This document shows positions 9,946 to 17,578 of a stretch of DNA of 64,000 nt, piece after piece. Source of the DNA: Oscillospiraceae bacterium (GTDB lineage: Bacteria > Bacillota > Clostridia > Oscillospirales > Ruminococcaceae); NCBI GenBank assembly GCA_021202155.1, contig JAJQDP010000024.1:1-64000 (forward strand), in the 5' to 3' direction. Positions within the stretch are counted from its first letter, which is position 1. Every line of letters starts with the position of its first letter. The notes under the pieces were generated by a model that saw nothing but the letters and a program-made list of their open reading frames with translations, was not told the DNA's origin and searched no databases. Both the position numbers and the translations under genes were made by a program.

Positions 9946-11024
9946 TGGTTTGTCTCCTCTCCTATAAGTTCATCCGTTTCAAGCTTGATAAATTCGTTAT
10001 TCAGTGAATCTTTCAGAATATATGAGCCGTCAAGATAGTATTCGACACTATAACTGGTTTCAAGCGGAAGCTTTGACTCGTAGTGTGCGCCTGTTTCAAG
10101 GTCAATTATCAGTCCATAATACAAATGGAAAGCGTAGCCGTTGCACACCTGAAGTGCGACTTTGTTTCCAATGTCATATTCTTTTCCGTTTGGAGTTCTG
10201 ATTATAGCTTCAGTAAGGTTGTCGTTATAGACTATAAGGTAGCCGCCCAAGGCTTTCCAGACCGCTTCGTCATTCTCAGCGAGTTCTCCTGTGGACAAAT
10301 CGAACTTGTAATATTCCGCAACTGATTCAGGGAATATATAATCACTATACAGTGCGTCAAGTTCTTCATTGGTCAGTTCGTGGTCATAGTAAGAATAGCT
10401 TATATAGACGATGCCGTTTGCTTCGCCCTTGATACTCGCACCGGCGTTATAGCCTTCGCCTATTTCTACTACCTCGTTGAACTTACCCGTTTCAAAGTCA
10501 TATGAAATCAAAGAAACACTCACATAATCTTCGGCAGTGCCGTAATCGTTGAAGGTCGTCTGCTTTGCGGTCATATAGATTTTGTTTCCAACAACGAGAG
10601 CTGGATTATAGTCTGCAATTTCCCAGCCCGTAAAGGTTTCAAGAGCTATGCGGTTTGTGCCATCAATGTCGCAACGATAGGCGGTAATGGTCTCGGCATA
10701 GGTGCCGTTTGTGTATTTTATATCATCTGAGAAGTAGTACATCTTACCATCAAGTACAGTCGGATAACAGGAGAGCCCATAGGACGAACAGGTGCTACTA
10801 TCAGCATGAGTGCAGTTTGGATAAGGGCAAACGATGGCTGATTGCATTGTCGTGAAATCGCAGTAGTTCAGCCTCGTATAAGAATCATAATAGAACTCGC
10901 CGTTGTTGTAGATATTAGTTTCAAGGCTTACAATGTGGGAATCGGCATATTCATCAGTTAGCGAGATTCCACAACCGCAGAGTATAACCATGAACACCAA
11001 AGCCAATGCAAATAATCTCTTCAT
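9942..11024 (-). CDS. Type B lipoprotein with CPYPNCTHADSSTC motif
   Basis: Lipobox ILCGC; paralog of 5568 and 11021 ORFs; C-term ETDELIGEETNQ. Confidence 0.75.
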   Translation of the reverse strand: MKRLFALALVFMVILCGCGISLTDEYADSHIVSLETNIYNNGEFYYDSYTRLNYCDFTTMQSAIVCPYPNCTHADSSTCSSYGLSCYPTVLDGKMYYFSDDIKYTNGTYAETITAYRCDIDGTNRIALETFTGWEIADYNPALVVGNKIYMTAKQTTFNDYGTAEDYVSVSLISYDFETGKFNEVVEIGEGYNAGASIKGEANGIVYISYSYYDHELTNEELDALYSDYIFPESVAEYYKFDLSTGELAENDEAVWKALGGYLIVYNDNLTEAIIRTPNGKEYDIGNKVALQVCNGYAFHLYYGLIIDLETGAHYESKLPLETSYSVEYYLDGSYILKDSLNNEFIKLETDELIGEETNQ

Positions 11025-12142
11025 GTTATCTCCTCTCCTATAAGTTCATCTTCGGCAATCTTTACATACCCATCATCCTGCCTGATGACATAGCTCCCGT
11101 CAAGATACCAGACGACCCAGCCGTCATAGTCGCTGACGGCGTATCTCTTGCCGGTTTTGAGGTTGATACACTCACGGTCAGTGCCGCCGGAGAAAAGCAT
11201 GTCGTTCACCACGATATAGGTTGAAATTCCGAGCGGGGTGAAGTTTTCGTAAATGCTCTCGTTGCCTTTGGAGTCGAAAACAGTCACGGTGGTGCCGGAA
11301 ATAGCGATGAAGTAGTCGCTGTCAACAACGAAGTTGTCATAGCTGTCGTCGGAGCCGGGCATATCCCAATCGACAAAGCTTTCCGAATTGATGTCGTAGC
11401 AATAGTAGTGATTCTCATAAAGAGCCGTGAACTCGTCCCAGTGTTCCGTCATGTAGTCGAAGTCTTCCCATTTCTCATCCCAAGGCTCATCAAGGGCGTT
11501 CTCGGTCAGGTAGATTTTGCCGTTATATTCGCCGTAGATTGTTGCACCGCCGTCATAGCCGGAATCGAGTTCTCCCAAGCAATAGAAGCTCTCGGTGGAA
11601 TAGTCAAACCGATAAAGATAAAAAGTCTCGTTGCCGGTGGCAATGAAGCCCGCGGCATCAAATTCCGACTCCGTGCCGACAAAATAGAGGCTGGTTCCGA
11701 CCAAGAGTGCCTTTTCCGAATGATAAAGCTCGATATTCTCGGCAGTCGTGACCTTGCGGCGGTTGGAGCCGTCAATGGAAGCCGAATAGGCAACAAGATT
11801 ATTCTGCGGCAAGCCGTCGCTGTTTGTGATTGTCTCCTGCACGAAATAATAAAGTCCGCCGTTTACTGCCACAGGATGGTTGATGATGCCAAAGGCTGTG
11901 CATTCGTCCGAATCATTATGCAGACAATTCGGCTTTGAGCAGATATATGTATAAGCCATGGTTGTGAAATCGATATACATAAGCTTCTCGCCGTCCTCGT
12001 AAAACTCGCCGTTGTTATACAGATTCGAGAAGACATAAACCGCCGACGACTCCTCATATCCGTCAAGAGTCTCCGTTGTAACTCTGCTCCCGCAGGAAGT
12101 AAGCATCAGCACCGCCAATAATACCGCTAAAATTTTAATCAT
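11021..12142 (-). CDS. Type B lipoprotein with CSKPNCLHNDSDEC motif
   Basis: Lipobox LTSC; Cys/His motif; C-term AEDELIGEEIT. Confidence 0.75.
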   Translation of the reverse strand: MIKILAVLLAVLMLTSCGSRVTTETLDGYEESSAVYVFSNLYNNGEFYEDGEKLMYIDFTTMAYTYICSKPNCLHNDSDECTAFGIINHPVAVNGGLYYFVQETITNSDGLPQNNLVAYSASIDGSNRRKVTTAENIELYHSEKALLVGTSLYFVGTESEFDAAGFIATGNETFYLYRFDYSTESFYCLGELDSGYDGGATIYGEYNGKIYLTENALDEPWDEKWEDFDYMTEHWDEFTALYENHYYCYDINSESFVDWDMPGSDDSYDNFVVDSDYFIAISGTTVTVFDSKGNESIYENFTPLGISTYIVVNDMLFSGGTDRECINLKTGKRYAVSDYDGWVVWYLDGSYVIRQDDGYVKIAEDELIGEEIT

Positions 12143-13718
12143 AGTTGTTTGCCCTCCATTCCGAATACTGTCGGTTGACTTCTTCTAAAAGCTCATCAAT
12201 GCCTGCTTCTTCAAGCTCGGATTTCAGGGCGGCAAGGTCTGCTTCTGCACTCGAAAAGTACAGATAAGAGTGATTCTTCACTGCTTCCTGAACAGCACTG
12301 TAGAGTTCTTCGTATTCTCTGAGGTCAAAAGCGAAGCCTACTGCTTCACATGCATCTGCCGGTTGGGCGTTCTCCAAAATATCCGCAAACAGCTCATTCA
12401 TATCTTCAGGCATATCGCCGTAGGAATCGGTTATCAGCGGGTTAGCGAAGCGGTAATTTATCAGATACGGCGCATCTTCACTGTCAACAAATGATAGAAG
12501 ATTGTTGAGGGTGCTGTCGGTCTGAGTGAGGAGGATGAAGTCAAAAGCCTCTTCTTTATGCTCCGAGCCGGAATAGATGCTCACACCGCCGGAGGAGGAT
12601 GAGGTATAGGTGAAGCTTGTATTGTCGGCAACGGTGGTGAAATCGGAATAGGTGTCGTCGCCGGTTTCAAACTGAGTCTGTTCGCCTGTGAAGGACTTTC
12701 CCAAGTCGAGGGAATAGGTGCTTGTCGAGGTGCAATAGCTTGCGAGATACATTCCGCTGTAGTCCTCGGCATCGTCAAAGATAAGTCCGCTGTCTTTGAG
12801 TTCATACCAGAGCTCAAGGCTTTCGGAGAAGCTGTCGCTGTCTTGGAGACTGACAATTCCGTCATCATAGGAAGTGCCGGTTATTCCCGCAAAAACAAAC
12901 TCTTTGTAAAGGCTCGAATAATTGACCTTGATACCTCGGCAGTCTTCTTCGGTCATAATGGTCTCTATGAGATCAAGCTGTTCAAACAGCGATTTATCGT
13001 AGTCCCAGCCGTACTTATCGGCAAGGTCGGTGTTGATAAGATAGTAGTTTGTGTCGGTTCTTCTCACTCCGAGACTGAAGCTGCCAAAACTGTAGAGAGT
13101 GCCATTTATCTTGAAGGATTCCCAATATTCTTCAGGAAGCGAGTTGTAATACTCTGTCGCCTCCTCAGAACTTTCAAAGTAGCTTTCAAGCGGCTCATAA
13201 ATGCCGTTCAAGGCGTTGTAATAATAAGCTGTGATAATCGGCTCGTCGGAACTTGTGACCATAACCGTCAGAATGTCTGCTCGCCCACCGGATTCTATAT
13301 AATCAGCGAAGCAGTCGAGTATGGAGTCATAGTCTCCGTTATCGTACTTGACCGTTGCCGCAGTCATGTTCAATGGATAGTAGCAGAGAACATACTCCTT
13401 GCCGATAGAATCCAAGTATTCGTTGATTTCATCTATAGGAATCTCGATTTCGAGACCGCTATCAGCCGTCAGAGCAAATCCGACCCACACGAGAACCGCT
13501 TTATCGGGGTATTCGGCTTGAATTTCTTCGGCGGTTTTGTAGGAATAGAGGGTGAATGCAGAATAGAGAGCATCGTTGTCAATCTCACTGGTTTCGCCGG
13601 TGGTTTGCTCTGTTGTGGAAGCGGTTGTAGCAGCAGGCTCATCTTCGTACGAGCTTCCGCAACCGCAAAGTGAAAAAGCAAGCGATGCGACTAAGATAAG
13701 GGATAGTAGTTTTTTCAT
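12135..13718 (-). CDS. Type A lipoprotein (second subfamily), extracellular solute-binding-like
   Basis: Start corrected to MKKLLSLILV; lipobox SLCGC; closely similar to 13715 ORF (IYEPLESYFESSEEATEYYNSLPEEYWESFKINGTLYSFG). Confidence 0.8.
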   Translation of the reverse strand: MKKLLSLILVASLAFSLCGCGSSYEDEPAATTASTTEQTTGETSEIDNDALYSAFTLYSYKTAEEIQAEYPDKAVLVWVGFALTADSGLEIEIPIDEINEYLDSIGKEYVLCYYPLNMTAATVKYDNGDYDSILDCFADYIESGGRADILTVMVTSSDEPIITAYYYNALNGIYEPLESYFESSEEATEYYNSLPEEYWESFKINGTLYSFGSFSLGVRRTDTNYYLINTDLADKYGWDYDKSLFEQLDLIETIMTEEDCRGIKVNYSSLYKEFVFAGITGTSYDDGIVSLQDSDSFSESLELWYELKDSGLIFDDAEDYSGMYLASYCTSTSTYSLDLGKSFTGEQTQFETGDDTYSDFTTVADNTSFTYTSSSSGGVSIYSGSEHKEEAFDFILLTQTDSTLNNLLSFVDSEDAPYLINYRFANPLITDSYGDMPEDMNELFADILENAQPADACEAVGFAFDLREYEELYSAVQEAVKNHSYLYFSSAEADLAALKSELEEAGIDELLEEVNRQYSEWRANNYD

Positions 13719-15382
13719 GAATAGCTCTCCCTCCATTCCGAATACTGTCGGTTGACTTCTTCTAAAAGCTCATCAATCCCTGCTTCTTCAAGCTCAGATT
13801 TCAGGGCGGCGAGGTCTGCTTCGACCGACGAATAGCCTACATATGAGTGATTACTGGTGGCACTTTCCACAGCCGCGTAGATTTCTTCATAGCCTCTGAC
13901 ATCGAACGCAAAGCCTATTGCTTCGCTCTCATCGGCGGGCTGGGCTGTTTCAAGAATTTCCATGCAAAGCTCGTTCATATCCTCTGGCATATCTCCCGAG
14001 CTGTCGGAGTACGGCAGGCTTATAAGTGGGTTATAGAACCTGAACATATTGAGTACCGGGCGGACGTCTGACACCACGCCATCGACAAGATTATAATCCT
14101 CGCCCTCTATGCCATAGGTCAGAAGATTGTTGAGAGTGCTGTCCGTCTGGCTGAGAAGTATAAAGTCGAACGCCTCGGATTTGTATTCCGAACCGGAATA
14201 TATTCCGATTCCGCCCAGAGCCTGAGTATAGTGGTAATCGGACATCGGCACAACTGTGTAATCCTCGGTGTTGTCGCTTGAATCGACTATCTTCTGAATA
14301 TGAGACCTTATTTCAGACCTCAGCGGATTAATATAAATGAAGCAATCGTCAAGCCCAACGATGTCGTAATCTTCAAGTACATTGGCATTTTTCAACTCAT
14401 ACATCATCTCGAGATATGCTTCCAATTCCTCGCTGTCTGCAGAGCTTACCGCAACGCCGTTCTCACTGTCGAAAGAAATGCCGTCCATGTAAACAAAACG
14501 ACCAATATTGTATGCCGAAGAATAGCCGGCTGAAACTCCCGCACAGCCCTCGTTCTGCATTACCTCAGCTACAATATCAAGCTGTTCTGTTATAGTCTTG
14601 TCAAAATCCCAACCGTACTTTTCGGCAAGCTCGGTATTGATGTAGTAATAGCAATCTGCTCTCACGCCTATTTCATACCCGCCGAAATTGTAAAGAACGC
14701 CGTTTACTCTGAATGAATCCCAGTATTCTTCAGGCAGGGAATCATAATAAGCCATAGCTTCCTCAGTGCTTTCAAAATAGCTGTCAAGAGGCTCATAGAT
14801 CCCGTCGTAGATGTTGCTGAAATATGCGTGGATCAGCCCATTTCCCACTGTGATTGAACAGCGGGTAAGTATATCAACCTGTTCACTCGATTCAAGCTGT
14901 TCTATATACGCATCTCTTGCATCGTCATAGTAGAGCGTGGCATTATAGAAGTCAACCGGCGAAAAGCAGATGACATAGTCCTTGCCCAAAGAGTCGAGAT
15001 ACTCGTTGATGGCGTCGATGGGTATGAGCCTTGTGTCCTCTGCAGGATAATCATACCCAAGCCAGACCAAAACTGTTTTATCGGGATACTTCGCCTGAAT
15101 TTCGTCTGCCGAATCGTAGTAATTGGGGTAGTATTTATGTCTGTAGATGTTTGTGCTGTGTCCGCTTACATAGGTCTCCTCTACTATCAATACGCCGTTC
15201 TCTTCTGTCCATGAAGCGACGTAATATTCTTCTTCACTTTCGGGAACGGTCGTGACGGCTGTAGTTATCGCCGCTGTTGTGGTTTCGCTTTCCTGCGGGA
15301 GGTCTTCTGACTGGCTTCCGCAGGACGTGAAAATTGTCAGGCAGAGTGTGGTTGTGAGAATTATGGATAGTAATCTTTTCAT
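13715..15382 (-). CDS. Type A lipoprotein (second subfamily), first gene of the array
   Basis: Lipobox FTSC; IYEPLDSYFESTEEAMAYYDSLPEEYWDSFRVNGVLYNFG; C-term LEEAGIDELLEEVNRQYSEWRESYS. Confidence 0.8.
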   Translation of the reverse strand: MKRLLSIILTTTLCLTIFTSCGSQSEDLPQESETTTAAITTAVTTVPESEEEYYVASWTEENGVLIVEETYVSGHSTNIYRHKYYPNYYDSADEIQAKYPDKTVLVWLGYDYPAEDTRLIPIDAINEYLDSLGKDYVICFSPVDFYNATLYYDDARDAYIEQLESSEQVDILTRCSITVGNGLIHAYFSNIYDGIYEPLDSYFESTEEAMAYYDSLPEEYWDSFRVNGVLYNFGGYEIGVRADCYYYINTELAEKYGWDFDKTITEQLDIVAEVMQNEGCAGVSAGYSSAYNIGRFVYMDGISFDSENGVAVSSADSEELEAYLEMMYELKNANVLEDYDIVGLDDCFIYINPLRSEIRSHIQKIVDSSDNTEDYTVVPMSDYHYTQALGGIGIYSGSEYKSEAFDFILLSQTDSTLNNLLTYGIEGEDYNLVDGVVSDVRPVLNMFRFYNPLISLPYSDSSGDMPEDMNELCMEILETAQPADESEAIGFAFDVRGYEEIYAAVESATSNHSYVGYSSVEADLAALKSELEEAGIDELLEEVNRQYSEWRESYS

Positions 15383-15403
15383 GGTGAACCGCCTTTCGTG
15401 GGT

Positions 15404-15428
15404 ATTCTTATAATAACAGACACGTCTG
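15404..15428 (-). promoter_or_regulatory. Candidate -10 region and overlapping/adjacent inverted repeat upstream of lipoprotein array
   Basis: Minus strand GTTATTATAAG preceded by CAGAC-GT-GTCTG (palindrome 15417-15428). Confidence 0.35.
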
Positions 15429-15454
15429 GCATAAATTTGGGTTCAAGAAAGCAC

Positions 15455-15488
15455 GAAAAAATCCCTGCCGTATTTCTACAGCAGGGAT
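15455..15488 (-). terminator. Rho-independent terminator after sortase gene
   Basis: Minus strand ATCCCTGC-tgtagaaatacg-GCAGGGATTTTTT. Confidence 0.85.
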
Positions 15489-15505
15489 GAGATTTCTATT
15501 CAATT

Positions 15506-16114
15506 TTAACTTATCAGCATACATCGCACCACAACTCTTGCCTGACCGGAGGTGGTGCAGGTGAAGAGCGTCAGATCCCAGTCGCCGGTTATCATCTCGG
15601 AGATGGCGGTTGGCTGGAGGGTTTCTATCTCCAATACCTCGTACTCATAGACCGTTCCGGTTACTTCGGTGAAGGTTATCGACGCGCCGATTGAGAGGTT
15701 TTTGATATTGCCGAAATGGCGTTCATAGTTGTGGGCGCAAATGACGAGATTGCCAGCCGACGCACTTCCCGTGTACCTTGCGGGAGAGTTCTTTAAGCCC
15801 GCATAGCTCCATTCCGAGAGAACCGGGAGCACCAAGCCAAACGATGGAATCGAGAGAATTCCTATATAGCTGTCGTCATCTACATTGAGACTTATGACAG
15901 AATATGTCTCGCCATCGCCGGTCTCCTCAATCGTCAGGTCATACTCTGAGCCCACAGCACTTGTCATTGCATCGGCGAGCTTTTCCTCGGCTTCTACCGA
16001 GGCTGTCGCGGCTCTGTCGGCGTCATAGCGGTTATAAAGATAGAGCGAGAGTGCGCCCATAAGCAGAAGCGCACCTGTCGTTATCAGAATACGCCCGAAA
16101 ACAGATCTGCTCAT
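15506..16114 (-). CDS. Sortase family protein
   Basis: N-terminal TM; IGILSIPSFGLVLPVL; VICAHNYERHFGNIKNL (catalytic His); LTLFTCTTSGQARVVVRC (TLxTC catalytic Cys, Arg). Confidence 0.9.
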   Translation of the reverse strand: MSRSVFGRILITTGALLLMGALSLYLYNRYDADRAATASVEAEEKLADAMTSAVGSEYDLTIEETGDGETYSVISLNVDDDSYIGILSIPSFGLVLPVLSEWSYAGLKNSPARYTGSASAGNLVICAHNYERHFGNIKNLSIGASITFTEVTGTVYEYEVLEIETLQPTAISEMITGDWDLTLFTCTTSGQARVVVRCMLIS

Positions 16115-16448
16115 CGCTTTTTATCCGTCTTTGTCAGGATGAAGCCTGCCGCGATGCAGACTCCTCCGGCACCAGCCATGATAGGAATCGGGAGATTGAG
16201 CTGTCCGGTCTTCGGAAGGGTCTCCTCCTCCGGCCCATCTTCCGGCTCGTCCTCTTCAATCTCGACCTCGTCATCCTCATCGGGGATTGTGACATCCGGG
16301 TCGGTGACGGTTGTCACGGTCGTTGTTGTGGTGGGCGTCGGCGTTGGTGCGTCGGGAGTTGTAGGCTCTATCTTCGAGATTACTTCAACGTCATGCTTGC
16401 CGTTTAAGGGCAACTGGCTATGGAGTGCTTTTTTTCAGATGATTTCAT
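16111..16448 (-). pseudogene. LPXTG surface protein remnant: start codon/signal start joined to C-terminal cell-wall anchor
   Basis: RBS GGAGGAGTGTTT-ATG at 16448 gives MKSSEKKHSIASCP then stop; downstream in another frame comes ...PTPTPTTTTTVTTVTDPD...EETLPKTGQLNLPIPIMAGAGGVCIAAGFILTKTDKKR. Confidence 0.6.
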
Positions 16449-16489
16449 AAACACTCCTCCAGTCGGATAACTGTTTGTCGCCCCCGGAA

Positions 16490-16545
16490 ACCCCTCCGTC
16501 TTCGCCTGCGGCGCATCCACCTCCCCTTTCAGGTGAGGCATAAAT
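16490..16545. repeat. Candidate intergenic repeat/MITE-like remnant
   Basis: CCCTCCGTCttcgcctgcggcgCATCCACCTCCCCTTTCAGGTGAGGCA contains CACCT...AGGTG inverted repeat; resembles short repeats common between genes in gut Firmicutes (from memory, not searched). Confidence 0.35.
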
Positions 16546-16567
16546 GCGCTTGCACAATTTGCGACTA

Positions 16568-17410
16568 TTAATCGTCGTTCTTCATTTTCTTAGTGATAAG
16601 AAGCACAATCGCCCCGATAACGAGAATTCCGCCTACCACATAGAAGATATAACCAGCAGTTGCGGTAGACAAAAGTGTTGCTTCATAGTAAACTACAATT
16701 GTATCAGTAGAATTTATACCAGCAAGATACGTGTCACTAAATGAAATTTCAAATGTGCAGTTGTCAGATAAGCCGGTAGTGGTGACAGTGTAGTTACTGC
16801 TATCGATCAGCGTTTCACCACCAGAACCGCCTAAGTAAACTGTGAAGCTGGTTGTGTCAAGCTCAAACACATCATCCATTTCATCGCGCAAGACCAAATT
16901 ACTCATGCTGTAAGCATTGGAGATTGTGGTCATGAACTTTACTACCTCAGTGTAGTCTGCAACATTGCTCTCGCCATATGTGCTATTATAGTCTTCCATA
17001 ACCTTCTTATCAACTGTGGGTACAGCCGAAGCATTCTTATCAGTAATAGTTGCTGAAGGAGTATTTGAGTCAAGAGCACAAAGTGCACCAAGAGAAGAAT
17101 CTACAAGATAGTAACCATAAGGCAACCCGGTGAATGACAATGAGACTTCCGTATTGCCTGAGGTAGAGGCTACAACTGCGGAGTAGGTAGGAGTGATATA
17201 AGTTGATGTATTAAGCGCGAGTGCTGCGAATGTCGCGGCAATTTCGCCTGTGGAGGTAGAACCGCCTGTCCAGGTAACATGACCATTGGAGTCAATGCTG
17301 ACATACCCACCAGTACCACTGATAGAATCCTGAGACCGCGGTCTGAATGCTGACTGTGACATCAGTGTAGTACTCGACCTTCCAGCCTGCGAAGACATAC
17401 CCTGCCGCAA
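16568..17410 (-). pseudogene. SpaA-like isopeptide-forming pilin fragment lacking signal peptide and LPXTG
   Basis: LPYGYYLVDSSLG...ATITDKNASAVPTVDKKVMED pilin signature; C-term TM GYIFYVVGGILVIGAIVLLITKKMKNDD directly abuts YYEATLLSTATA without LPXTG. Real homology begins near 17335. Confidence 0.65.
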
Positions 17411-17578
17411 GGGTCTGTGCTTTCGCTTCCTCCGTTATCGTGTTAGCGTAGTGAGTCCAGTTTGCGGCTTCTGATTCGTAACCGTCGCTGTAAGCGTATT
17501 TGTACTGAGTGTAGTAAGTCTTTACGCCCGGATAATAGTCCCCGTTGGAATCGCTGTAGAATAGCTTATAGTTGCACT
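17345..17578 (-). pseudogene. Out-of-frame fragment of repeat-containing surface protein
   Basis: Frame not in ORF track: NYKLFYSDSNGDYYPGVKTYYTQYKYAYSDGYESEAANWTHYANTITEEAKAQTLAAGYVFAGWKVEYYTDVTVSIQTAVSG. Confidence 0.45.

Noticed and set aside
12843-13673. 276-aa plus-strand ORF antisense to the lipoprotein gene at 12135
   Set aside because: Lies wholly opposite a well-supported lipoprotein; residue pattern is a shadow of the sense frame, with no recognisable domain.
3973-13736. Upstream 'MEG...' starts of several ORFs in the track (3994, 6677, 8320, 13736)
   Set aside because: These ATGs are inside the upstream gene's conserved GAA-TGG-AGG codons; the SD and signal peptide support the downstream MKK/MNT starts.
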